A stretch of DNA of 35,505 nucleotides from the NCBI GenBank assembly GCA_016190255.1, contig JACPQX010000018.1, positions 1 through 35,505 on the forward strand. Direction: 5' to 3'. Positions 24,156-34,000 of this stretch are shown one piece after another (position 1 is the stretch's first letter; the number at the start of each line of letters is the position of its first letter). The notes under the pieces are model-generated. The model was given only the letters and a program-made list of their open reading frames with translations, searched no databases and had not been told where the DNA came from. This DNA is from Candidatus Methylomirabilis oxygeniifera (GTDB lineage: Bacteria > Methylomirabilota > Methylomirabilia > Methylomirabilales > Methylomirabilaceae). The translations under genes were made by a program, and so were the position numbers.

Positions 24156-25532
24156 ATGCAGGCGATCGTGCTTGCAGGGGGCATGGGAACGAGACTTCGG
24201 CCGCTTACCTACACGCGACCGAAGCCGATGGTGCTTGTGGCGAATCAACCGGCGCTCGACCATATCGTGGCTGCCGCCGCGCAGGCTGGCTTCTCCGAGG
24301 TAATCGTCACGACCAACTATATGGCCGAAACCATTCAGGCGTATTGTGCGGCCGACCCATTCCAGATCCCCGTCCGTTGCGTCAAGGAGGACCGTCCGAT
24401 GGGCACGGCCGGAGCCGTCAAGAACGTTGAATCGCAAATCACGGGGCCCTTCGGCGTGATTCAGGGCGACAGCCTCTCGGAGATCGACCTGACCGCACTG
24501 ATGGCCTCCCACCGCCGGCTCGGCGGGACCGCCACGATCGCCGTAATGCCTGTGGAGAATCCGTCCGAGTTCGGGATCGTCGAGCTGAATGGCGACGGGA
24601 GGATCGTGCGGTTTCTGGAGAAACCGAAGCCCCAGGAGTGTTTCAGCAATCTGGCCAATACCGGGTTCTATATCCTCGAGCCCGAGATCCTCGGCTTGAT
24701 CCCTCCCGATATCAGCTACGATTTTTCATTCGAGCTGTTTCCAAGACTTCTCGCATCGGGCCGGCCGATCTTTGGTTGGCAGACCCGGGCCTATTGGATC
24801 GATCTTGGCCGGATTTCCAGCTATCTGGCGGGTAACGTCCATTGCCTTGCTCGTGAAGAAAGCGCGATTGTCGCATCGCGGACGTCCGTCAGTCCGAGCG
24901 CCGTTCTTCATCCTCCCGTCCTGGTGGGGGACGGAGTGGTTGTCGAGGAGGGGTGCGAGGTCGGTCCATTTTCGGTGATCGGCAATGGTGTTCGGCTGGG
25001 GGCCGGATCCAGGGTGCGACGCTCTGTCCTCTATGACCGGGCCGCGGTGGCCGCAAGGGCCGTCCTTGAGGAGTGCGTGATCGCCGACGAGACGAGGGTG
25101 GGTCGGGATGTCTCGATCGAGAGACTGGCGGTGCTCGGGAGAGGATGCGCCGTGGGGGACGGGGCGAGGATCAAGGAGGGCTCGCGGATCGGTCCTTTTG
25201 TCGTTGTGGAGCCGCACAGCGTCGTGGAGGGCGTGCTGTCGCCGGACCTTGATCGAATCGAGCGAAGCCAGGCGTTGCTGACGGGCCATCCTGCGTTCGC
25301 CGGCCTGGTTCCGGAAGAGCTGGCGATCTGCATGACCCTTTCCGAGGTGGGTGAAGCGCCCGCGAAGACGCTCGCCAGCATCGCGAAGATCCCTTTTTCT
25401 CGAATCCACTCCGTGCTCTACGCATTGGAACAGCGTCGGTTGGTGGTCGCCAGGGGGGAGTCGCCGAAATTGTTCTCGCTCCTCTACGAGAATCCGGATC
25501 GGATCGCCTTGCGGGCGGCCCAACACCGATAG
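24156..25532 (+). CDS. Sugar-1-phosphate nucleotidyltransferase (mannose-1-P guanylyltransferase-like) with left-handed beta-helix and C-terminal winged-helix-like domain
   Basis: MQAIVLAGGMGTRLRPLTYTRPKPMVLVANQPALDHIV, GTAGAVKNVE, VIQGDSL, EKPKPQECFSNLANTGFYILEPEIL, YWIDLGRISSYLAGN; hexapeptide-type repeats; tail LVPEELAICMTLSEVGEAPAKTLASIAKIPFSRIHSVLYALEQRRLV. Confidence 0.88.
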   Translation: MQAIVLAGGMGTRLRPLTYTRPKPMVLVANQPALDHIVAAAAQAGFSEVIVTTNYMAETIQAYCAADPFQIPVRCVKEDRPMGTAGAVKNVESQITGPFGVIQGDSLSEIDLTALMASHRRLGGTATIAVMPVENPSEFGIVELNGDGRIVRFLEKPKPQECFSNLANTGFYILEPEILGLIPPDISYDFSFELFPRLLASGRPIFGWQTRAYWIDLGRISSYLAGNVHCLAREESAIVASRTSVSPSAVLHPPVLVGDGVVVEEGCEVGPFSVIGNGVRLGAGSRVRRSVLYDRAAVAARAVLEECVIADETRVGRDVSIERLAVLGRGCAVGDGARIKEGSRIGPFVVVEPHSVVEGVLSPDLDRIERSQALLTGHPAFAGLVPEELAICMTLSEVGEAPAKTLASIAKIPFSRIHSVLYALEQRRLVVARGESPKLFSLLYENPDRIALRAAQHR

Positions 25533-25545
25533 GAGGCGCCGAGCG

Positions 25546-26247
25546 ATGCAGACGATCGATCGCGTTCCGACAGGAATTCCAGGATTGGACGGCCTGATAG
25601 AGGGCGGGTTCCCGCGGGGGCGGATCACCCTTGTGACGGGTTCGGCCGGCGCAGGCAAGACCACCTTTGGCATCCAGTTTCTCTGGTCGGGAGCGGTCCA
25701 GCATGGCGAACCCGGGGCCTTTATCACGCTGGAAGAAGAGGCCCTCGACCTCCAGCAGGAGATGGGACGCTATGGATGGGATCTGAAGCGCCTGGAGGAG
25801 GAGCAGAGATTCTGCATCATCCAATCGCCCGTGCCGTTCGAGGTCGCCGGCGTGTCCGTGTCGATGGACGATCTCCTCGACGCGATCCACTCGAAGGCCG
25901 TTGCCATCGACGCAAAGCGCATTGTGTTCGATTCCGTGGCGGCCCTGGGCCTGCCGTACAGCGACCCGGTCCGCTTGCGGAGGGATCTCCATCGTCTGTG
26001 CGCGATGCTGCGGGAGCTGGGATGCACCGCGCTCCTCCTGACAGAGCGTCCCGAGGAGGAGAACCGGATTACGCGCTACGATATCGAGCAGTTCGTTGCC
26101 CAGGGTGTCATCGTGCTGCACCTCAGCCGAAAATACCGCGGGATCGAGATCAGGAAGATGCGTGGGACGAAGCACGATACCAACGTTCACACCGTCAGGA
26201 TCACCGATAAGGGGATTGTGGTGAACCCCGGGGAACACCCTTTTTGA
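25546..26247 (+). CDS. KaiC-like RecA-superfamily ATPase
   Basis: RBS aggagg; TGIPGLDGLIEGGFPRGRITLVTGSAGAGKTTFGIQFLWSGAVQHGEPGAFITLEEEALDLQQEMGRYGWDL; RIVFDSVAAL; IEIRKMRGTKHDTNVHTVRITDKGIVV. Confidence 0.9.
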   Translation: MQTIDRVPTGIPGLDGLIEGGFPRGRITLVTGSAGAGKTTFGIQFLWSGAVQHGEPGAFITLEEEALDLQQEMGRYGWDLKRLEEEQRFCIIQSPVPFEVAGVSVSMDDLLDAIHSKAVAIDAKRIVFDSVAALGLPYSDPVRLRRDLHRLCAMLRELGCTALLLTERPEEENRITRYDIEQFVAQGVIVLHLSRKYRGIEIRKMRGTKHDTNVHTVRITDKGIVVNPGEHPF

Positions 26248-26264
26248 GCGTCGAGCGAGAAGTC

Positions 26265-28415
26265 ATGCAGAACCTGGGCGCCGCCATTATCGGGAACGGG
26301 AGGATGATTGCCACCCTGAATGCGAGGGGACATGTGCAGAGTCTGAGCTTCCCGAACCTCGACTACGCCCAGAACATCGGCGAGACACGCTATGGTCTCT
26401 ACTATGGTCTCCCGGATCAGGGATGGCTCTCATGGGATGATGACGAGGGATGGACCGCAAGCCAGCAGTACATTGCCGGGACCAATCTTGTCGCCACCGA
26501 CCTTCGGCACGAGATCACACGCGTCCGGCTCTCCCGGGAGAGCTACGTGCTGCCGACGGAGGCGATCCTGGTCCAGCGGAGCCGGATCGTCAACGAAGGC
26601 GAGTGGGAGCTCCGGGGACGGCTCTTCTTCTACGGTCAACTGAATGTGGGTGAGTTCCAGGGCAAGAACACCGTGCTCTACGACGAAACAGCCGATGCCA
26701 TCGTCCAGTGGAAGCGGGAATACTGGTTTGCGGTCGGCGCAGATCGGCCTGCGACTGAGTTCCAGTGCGGCAAGATCGATGACCCGGTCGATGCGAAGCT
26801 CGACTGCCGGGACGGGCGGCTGATGGGTTATGCGAACCTCTTCGGTCACGTGAACTTCGCGCTCGGCTGGGAACTGACCGGGATCCCGCCCGGCGGCGAC
26901 ATCGTGGTCGCCGTGTTCCTGTGCGGTGGGTTGTTGCAGGAGGAGGCCCTGGAGCGCCTGCAGTACGCCAGGAAGATGGGCGAAACGGAGCTTCGGCACA
27001 AGACGGTGAATTACTGGCAGGGTTGGCTGAGCGAGGGGCGGCGGCCACCGGTCGGCGATGAGCTGGGGGCCCTGCATGATCGGTCCGAACTGGCGCTGGC
27101 TCTGCTGCACGATCGATCCCATGGCTCGTTTATCGCCGGCCCGCTTGATTACGACTACGCCTACTGCTGGCCCCGAGATGCATCAGAGGTCTGTTTGGCT
27201 CTGCTGCATTCTGGGCGCCGCGAGCCGGTCCGGCAGTTCCTGGAGTTCTGCCGCCGGGTGCAGTCGAGGGACGGTTCCTGGTTTCATCGCTATTGGGCGA
27301 ACGGCGACAGGGCGCCATCGTGGTGCGCACTGCAAAAGACCGACCAATACGACCAGACGGCCAGCGTCGTCTGGATCCATCACGTGTACGGGGTGACTCT
27401 TCCCGCCGGGGAGCGGAGCGGCTTCTGGGAGGGGGTCTGGCCGGTCGTCAGGAGGGGCGCGAACTTCCTGTACGACAGGATCGACGGAGAGACCGGGCTC
27501 CACCTCCCCTGCACCGATCTCTGGGAGGAGCGGGTTGGTCAGTTCGCCTATACCTCGGCCGCCTTCTTCGCCGGCCTCAAGGCGGCGTCCGCCATCGCAA
27601 CCGAGTTGGGAGAAACGAAGGCTGCCGGCCGTTGGGATGAGCAGGCCGAGCGGCTCCGTCGAGCGGTTCGCGGGCTCTTGTTCGGCGCGCATGGCTACTT
27701 TTGTAGAGCGCTCGGCGACTCGACGCCGGACGCGTCCTCGCTCGCGGTGATCGACCCGTTTGAGCTGCTGGATGTGGCCGATCCGGCACAGCGCGAGGAG
27801 GGGCGAAGCGCGATCCGGAATATCGCCGATCACCTCGGAAGGCCGGATCCGAAACATCCGGGTCGTGGCCTGGTGAGGTATCCGGGCGACCAGTACCGGG
27901 GACAAGAGAATCGGTGGATCATCTGCACGCTCTGGGTGGCACGCGCGGCGCTTCGACTCGCCGAAGGGTTCATCGGGTCGTTGGCCCTTGACGAAGCCTC
28001 GGCGCTCCTTGGGGAGGCCAAGGCCTGCCTTGACTGGTGCCGGGCCCACGCGAACCCCGCGGGGTTGCTGCCGGAACAGGTCTATGGCGGCGACGGTGAG
28101 CCGGCCTGGGTCGTCCCGCTTGGATGGAGTCTGTCATCCCTCATCTACACGTGTCACCGTGTGCAGGCGGTCGAGGCTCGATACCAGGAGGCAAGAGAGC
28201 TGGGTCCGGTCGTGGGGTACCGGGACCAGCTCTCGCCGGAGGAGTATGCCGTACTAGTTCTGCTGCGCCGGGGAGGGCCGATGCCGGGGGCGGAGATCAG
28301 CCGGCAGGCCTCCTTTCCGTTTTCCCAAGTCTTTCCCCTGCTCCATCGGCTGGTCGAGAAAGGGTTGATCGAGGGGGCATCAGGAGGGCAGAAACTCTAC
28401 CGATCAAAGGTCTGA
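26265..28415 (+). CDS. GH15 family glycoside hydrolase (glucoamylase-like) with C-terminal winged-helix-like domain
   Basis: GPLDYDYAYCWPRDASEVCLALL, QKTDQYDQTASVVW, LHLPCTDLWEERVGQFAYTSAAFFAGL, GLLPEQVYGGDGEPAWVVPLGWSLS; tail LSPEEYAVLVLLRRGGPMPGAEISRQASFPFSQVFPLLHRLVEKGLI. ATG 26265; alternative TTG 26244. Confidence 0.88.
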   Translation: MQNLGAAIIGNGRMIATLNARGHVQSLSFPNLDYAQNIGETRYGLYYGLPDQGWLSWDDDEGWTASQQYIAGTNLVATDLRHEITRVRLSRESYVLPTEAILVQRSRIVNEGEWELRGRLFFYGQLNVGEFQGKNTVLYDETADAIVQWKREYWFAVGADRPATEFQCGKIDDPVDAKLDCRDGRLMGYANLFGHVNFALGWELTGIPPGGDIVVAVFLCGGLLQEEALERLQYARKMGETELRHKTVNYWQGWLSEGRRPPVGDELGALHDRSELALALLHDRSHGSFIAGPLDYDYAYCWPRDASEVCLALLHSGRREPVRQFLEFCRRVQSRDGSWFHRYWANGDRAPSWCALQKTDQYDQTASVVWIHHVYGVTLPAGERSGFWEGVWPVVRRGANFLYDRIDGETGLHLPCTDLWEERVGQFAYTSAAFFAGLKAASAIATELGETKAAGRWDEQAERLRRAVRGLLFGAHGYFCRALGDSTPDASSLAVIDPFELLDVADPAQREEGRSAIRNIADHLGRPDPKHPGRGLVRYPGDQYRGQENRWIICTLWVARAALRLAEGFIGSLALDEASALLGEAKACLDWCRAHANPAGLLPEQVYGGDGEPAWVVPLGWSLSSLIYTCHRVQAVEARYQEARELGPVVGYRDQLSPEEYAVLVLLRRGGPMPGAEISRQASFPFSQVFPLLHRLVEKGLIEGASGGQKLYRSKV

Positions 28416-28425
28416 GGCTGCACAG

Positions 28426-30111
28426 ATGGCCGGTCTGTTCCGATCCTTTGATCCATCCGCTGATCAAGATATCCGAGCCCCGGGCCGCGACCCGCGGGCG
28501 GCACTCTGGGTGACCTGCCCGCTCGTCATCCTTGCCCTGCTCTGTATCTATCTGCTCTTTCGGACGCTGGCCTTTTTCGATCCGTCGTACCGGCCGATCG
28601 ACCGTGTGGCCTCCGTGCTTCTGTTCGGGTCCGAGCTCTTCAACTTCGCCCACGCTATTGGGTACCTGCTTGGCACCGTCAAGGCGAGACGAAGCTATAG
28701 GGTTCCCCAGGAGCATATGCTGGCGGCTTTTGTAGAGCCTCCCGTGGCGGTTCTCATCGCGTCGTTCAATGAGCCGAGGGAGGTCCTGGAGGATACAGTG
28801 GTCGCGGCCTCCGGCATGGATTATTCTCGAAAGGCCCTCTACTTGGTCGACGACTCGACCAAGGAGGAGGCCCGGCAGGGGGCAGAGGAGCTCGCCGCGC
28901 GATACGGGGCCAGGCTGGTTCGCCGCGCGGAGCGGCGCGGATATAAGGCCGGGGCCATCAATGACATCCTCCCGCATCTGCAGGAACCCTACATGGCCGT
29001 CTTCGATGCCGACGCCAGACCCGTGTCAACCTTCCTGCGCGATCTAATCCCGCTTATCGACCGTGATCCTGCCCTCGGGTTCGTCCAGACCCCGCAATTC
29101 TATGAGGGAACCGAATCGCTTCCGGTCGCCTCTGTCGCAGCCACTCAACAGGCGGTCTTCTTCGAGTACATCTGTGAGGGGAAGGGCATATCAGAGGCGA
29201 TGTTCTTCTGCGGAACCAATGGGATCTTCCGGCGCGAGGCGCTGCTCTCGATCGGGCGACGGGTCGGTGGCCGCATCGAGTATTTCGATGAGTCGTCCGT
29301 GACGGAAGACTTCGCGACATCGCTGACCCTGCATCAAAGGGGTTGGCGGTCGTTGTATTACAACCGGGTGTACGTGTACGGCATGGGACCGGAGACGCTA
29401 ACCGCTTATTTCACCCAGCAGATGCGTTGGGCCATGGGCAACCTCGGGATCTTCCCGCGGCTGCTCGTGGACATGCTCCGTCGCCCGCGATCACTGAGGC
29501 TTGGCCAGTGGTGGGAGTACCTGCTCTCTTGCACCTATTATTTCGTTGGGTGGGCGAACTTCGTCTTTATCATCATGCCGATCCTCTTCCTCTTATGTGG
29601 CGTGCGCCCCCTGATCGCCGATCCTGTCGCGTACCTCGCCGCGTTCGTCCCGTACTTTGCAACGTCCCTCTCCCTCTTCTATGTCAGCTTGGCGTGGCGG
29701 GGCTATCGAGTCCGAGATCTCTGGTTGGGTCAGGCGCTGGGGTTCGCGACCTTTTGGATCTACATGAAGGCGGCAGCGGCGGCGATGCTGGGACGCAAGC
29801 GGGCGTTCGGCGTCACGCCCAAAGGGGTCGGCGGGAGGCTGCCGCTTCGGGCGCTTTGGCCCCAAGCTACGATCATGGTGCTGAGCTATGCGGCAGGGGT
29901 CTGGGGGGCGCTGCGCTTCCTCTACCTCGACCCCGCCATGACCCTGCTGATCAACGTTCTCTGGGCGTGGTATCACGTCGCGCTCCTCGTTCCCCTGTTC
30001 TGTTACTTCAACCGCCCCGTGGAGATCGAGGGGCGAACGAGCCTGTTCGATCGATACCTTCTTGAGCAGGCCGCTTCGGGCATGCTCGACTCCCCCGAGA
30101 GAAGGCGGTGA
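28426..30111 (+). CDS. Cellulose-synthase-like family 2 glycosyltransferase, multi-pass membrane protein
   Basis: VAVLIASFNEPREVLEDTVVAA, DDSTKEEAR, VFDADARP, SVTEDFATSLTLHQRGW, QQMRWAMG (QxxRW), N- and C-terminal TM segments; no PilZ domain apparent. Confidence 0.9.
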   Translation: MAGLFRSFDPSADQDIRAPGRDPRAALWVTCPLVILALLCIYLLFRTLAFFDPSYRPIDRVASVLLFGSELFNFAHAIGYLLGTVKARRSYRVPQEHMLAAFVEPPVAVLIASFNEPREVLEDTVVAASGMDYSRKALYLVDDSTKEEARQGAEELAARYGARLVRRAERRGYKAGAINDILPHLQEPYMAVFDADARPVSTFLRDLIPLIDRDPALGFVQTPQFYEGTESLPVASVAATQQAVFFEYICEGKGISEAMFFCGTNGIFRREALLSIGRRVGGRIEYFDESSVTEDFATSLTLHQRGWRSLYYNRVYVYGMGPETLTAYFTQQMRWAMGNLGIFPRLLVDMLRRPRSLRLGQWWEYLLSCTYYFVGWANFVFIIMPILFLLCGVRPLIADPVAYLAAFVPYFATSLSLFYVSLAWRGYRVRDLWLGQALGFATFWIYMKAAAAAMLGRKRAFGVTPKGVGGRLPLRALWPQATIMVLSYAAGVWGALRFLYLDPAMTLLINVLWAWYHVALLVPLFCYFNRPVEIEGRTSLFDRYLLEQAASGMLDSPERRR

Positions 30112-30175
30112 GGTTGGGGGAGAGAGGCGGCCCAGCCGGGGTCCGGTCGCGCAGGCAGGAAACGGGACACTGACC

Positions 30176-31072
30176 ATGCTGCACCGACAGGTACTCGCCG
30201 TCTTGTCCGGCCTCATCGTGCTGACGGGCGGGGAGGTCGGGCTCTTCCTGTGGCTGAACGAGGCCGAGATCGCCGCCAGGCGGGCAGACGCCCTGTTTCG
30301 CAGGCAGGCGTATGCGGCGGCGGTTGAACTGTATCAGCAGGCGCTGCGCCGACACCCGGGCCGCCCCGATCTCTTGCTTCCCCTGGCGAAGGCGCTTGGC
30401 GGAAGCGGGCGTCCGGCGGAGGCCCGGCTGGCAGTGGGGCAGGTCCTGGCGGTGGCCCCAAGAGACGTGCAAGCTCATCAGGTTGCGCTCGAGCTGGCCT
30501 GGCAAGCGAAGGATCGGGCGGGGGTGATCGACGCCGCCACGGCCCTTCTGGCTATCGACCCGAGACATTCGGTTGCCCGGCGCGATCTGGCAAGAGCGCT
30601 CGCGGCCGTGGGTCGCTCTGAAGAGGCCGAGACCGAGTATCGACGCCTTATCGAGGGCGTCCCATCAGAGGTCTCGGCGATGGTTGAGCTTGGGGTCCTC
30701 CTGGAGGCCAGGGGGGACAGGGCGGGCGCCGTGGAGCAGCGCAGGCGAGCGCTCGCGGCCTCCGCCGGGGACCTCGATGTCCAGCTTGGCTTGGCTGACC
30801 TCCTTGCCGCAAGCGGGCGCTTTGCCGAGGCCGCCGATCTCTATCAGCGCCACCTGGCCCGCCGCCCGGGCGATCGGAGCGTCCGGCTTCGGCTGGCCGA
30901 GACGCTGAACGCGTTGAAGGCGTTCGATCGGTCGGCCGCTGAATACCGGGTGGTGTTGGAGCAGTCTCCCGACGATGCCGAGACCCGCGTTAAGCTCGCG
31001 CGCGCCCTGTCGTGGTCCAAGCGGTACGAGGAGTCGATCGAGGAGTACCGGCGGGTTCTCGGGGAGCGATGA
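30176..31072 (+). CDS. TPR protein with N-terminal membrane anchor
   Basis: MLHRQVLAVLSGLIVLTGGEVGLFLWL anchor then repeated TPR units (AYAAAVELYQQALRRHPGRPDLLLPLAKAL, RFAEAADLYQRHLARRPGD). Confidence 0.85.
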   Translation: MLHRQVLAVLSGLIVLTGGEVGLFLWLNEAEIAARRADALFRRQAYAAAVELYQQALRRHPGRPDLLLPLAKALGGSGRPAEARLAVGQVLAVAPRDVQAHQVALELAWQAKDRAGVIDAATALLAIDPRHSVARRDLARALAAVGRSEEAETEYRRLIEGVPSEVSAMVELGVLLEARGDRAGAVEQRRRALAASAGDLDVQLGLADLLAASGRFAEAADLYQRHLARRPGDRSVRLRLAETLNALKAFDRSAAEYRVVLEQSPDDAETRVKLARALSWSKRYEESIEEYRRVLGER

Positions 31073-34000
31073 GACGGCCACCGCGGTGGCTCCGCGCGGG
31101 GTGGGGCGACCGACGAAGCGCAGGCATGTGGACCCTCCGATCCTCAATCCTCTCGGTCACGCTGGTCATTGGGGCCGCCCGCGCGATGGTGCTTCCCGCC
31201 GATGCCGAGGCCGCATCGAGGGTGCGCGAGACGCCGATCTCCCTCTCCCAACGCATCACCGCTGGGGCCAAGGAGCGGGATCCGGCCGGTGAGGCGAAGC
31301 TTCGCTGGGAGCTGGCCCGGGTGTTGCGTGATGCAGGGCGAGGTGATGAGGCGATAGGCGAATACCGGAAGGCGCTGGCCCTCGATAGTCGCATGGAAGA
31401 GGCGCGTCGCGAGCTTGCCCAGCTCCTTCGGTCTCGCGGTCGCCCTGCCGAGGCTGCTCACGAGTTTCTGAGACTCGTTCGCGGCCGGCCGGGCGATGCT
31501 GCGTTACGGCGGGAACTGGCGGAGACCTGGGTGGAGGCAAAACAGGAGGACCGCGCGATCGGCGAGTTCGAACGCCTTGCGGCCGGCCGCCCCTCCGATC
31601 TCACGGTGAGGCGTCGATTGCTGGATCTCTATGCCGGGCGGGGTCGGTGGGCCGACCTGATCGGGACGGCCCGCGCCATCCTGAAGCGCGCGCCGAGCGA
31701 TACCCAGACCCGGTTCCACCTGGCCAACGCGCTCGTTGCCAGCCAGCGTGCGGCGGAGGCGGTGTCGCATCTGAGGCAGGTTATCCGAATGGATCCAGGG
31801 CGACGCGACGCCAAGCGACTTCTCGCTGACGCTCTGAGCTGGCAGGGTGAATATCAAGAGGCGGCCGCGCTGTACAAGGAGCTGCTGGAACCGATCCCAC
31901 GCGACGTTGGGCTTCGCCTGCGTCTTGCCGAGAGCTACCGTTGGTCGGGACGGCTCGATGAGGCGGAGCGCGAGTATCGTGCCGCCCTTCGCGAGGCTCC
32001 CCAGCGGTACGACGCCCGTCTGGGGCTTGGGTTGACGCTTCAAGCGGCTCGCAAGACCGCCGAGGCGAGGGCGCTCCTCGAGTCGATCCTCCGGGAGCGG
32101 CCCGGCGAGCCGGAGGCGCTGGACGCCTTGGCCCACCTCTCGCTCGAACAGGGAAGGCTCGAGGAGGCGGAAGGGCTGCTCGCGCAGCTCGCGCAGCTTC
32201 AGCCAGGACGCGAGGAGCGGCGTCGCCGGCTCGCCCAGGTGCTGGCATTGCAGGGTCGGCTTGAGGAGGCGATCGCCGAGTATCAGCAACTGATTCGTGC
32301 GGACCCGAGCAACGCGGAGGCCCTCGAGGGGTTGGGGGCCGCCAGCGTCGCGTCGCAGATGCCCTATCGCGCGCTGGAGGTTTATCGTCGCGCCGTGGCG
32401 CTTCGGCCCAAGAGACGCGAGGCGCGCCTTGGGGTGGCCCTGGCCCTTGGCGTCGCGGGCGAATACGTGGCGGCACTGCGCGCCTACGCTGCGATCCTCT
32501 CAGAGGATCCCAAGGACGCCAGGGCCTGGTTGGGCACTGCCAAGGTGCTCACGTGGGCGAAGCGGTTTGAGGAGGCCGAATCGTGGTACCTTGGAGCGAT
32601 ACGCGGATTTCCAGGCGATCCGGACGTGCGTCTCGACTACGCCGCGATGCTGCTTGCGGAACGGCGATTCTTCGAAGCGGCCGATATGATCCGGCGTGCT
32701 CCGATGAGCCAGGCGGAGGTCACGAGGGCCACGCTGGTTGAGGCCGATTCGCTCCGCCACCTGGGCCGGGCTGAGGAGGCTCGAGGGCTGCTGACTGGCG
32801 TGGCGGCGCAGAGGCCGAGGGAGCCCCATCTCGTCATTGCGCTCGGTGAATTGGCGCTTCGGCAGGGACAGTTCGGGGCGGCCGAGGAGGAGTTCCGCCG
32901 GGCCCTGTCGCTTCAATCGGACCTTGTTGAGGCCCGCTACGGTCTCTGGAAGGCGGAGGGGAGAGGCAAGGATCCGGATGACGTGGGTTCGCGCTTTGGG
33001 GAGGTACAGAGGGGATCGGGTGGCGCGCGGCGACTGGCGCGACTGGGAGAGCTGCTGGCCGCCGACGGGCGCTTCGCGCAGAGCGCCCGGGCCTGCGCCG
33101 TCGCCGTCGCCCTTGATCCGGATCTTGTGGGAGCCGAGTTTACGCTTGCGGAGGCGGCAGCGGCGCAGGGCGATTTTCAGGCGGCGGCCGATACGTATCT
33201 GCGGCTCTTGGAACGGCATCCCGAGAATATCAAGGGGCGGCTTGGCCTCGCGCGGGTTCTGAGCTGGTCGCAACGGTTTTCGGATGCCGTGGCCGAGTAC
33301 GATCGGATCCTGAGTCGTGACCCGCGCGATCCGCTCGCTCAGCGCGAGCGTGCTCGAGTGCTGGGTTGGGCCCAGCGGCACGCCGAGGCGCGCGAGGGGT
33401 ATGAGCGGCTGCTGCGCGATCCTCCGAAGGGTCCGGAAGAACCGCTGCGACGGCTGATGGAGACGATCCGCCTGGAGCGAGAAGGCAAAGAAGCCCTCTG
33501 GATCGGGCGATACGCAACGGCCGTCGATCTCTACGACCAGCTCCTCCGTCTCGAGCCCGGCAACGAGGAAGGCCGGTTTGATCGGGCCCAGGCGCTGAGC
33601 CACCTCGGGCGGTGGCGGTCCGCCGAGCTGGGCTATCTGGACCTACTGGCGCTTCAGCCCTTTCATCGCCAGGCGGCGATCGCCAGAGAGCGGGCCCGGC
33701 TGGAACAGAGACCGAGAGGACAGATCCAGTACGAGTTCTTTGAGAGTCGGGGTCGCGGGACGCTCGCCGATATCCGGCGTCAGAGGGTCTGGACATCGGC
33801 GGGCATTCCCCTGGCGGCCGAAGGGGCGATGCTGACCGGGGAGTACGCCCACACCTTCTTTCCGACCGGCGACTTCGAGCTGAACGCCTACACCATCCGG
33901 CTGGATGGCCGCCTCGGCCCTCGCCTGACGGGTTTCCTTCGGGCCACCCACAACGACTACCTGGCGCCACTCCGGTCGAAGCAGAACTATGAGGCGGCGC

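Noticed and set aside
24023-24430. 135-aa ORF overlapping the nucleotidyltransferase start
   Set aside because: Begins inside the palindromic repeat and runs out of frame through a conserved nucleotidyltransferase N-terminus.
24726-26238. Antisense ORFs of 333 and 355 aa opposite the nucleotidyltransferase and KaiC-like genes
   Set aside because: Shadow ORFs; sense strand has strong family motifs.
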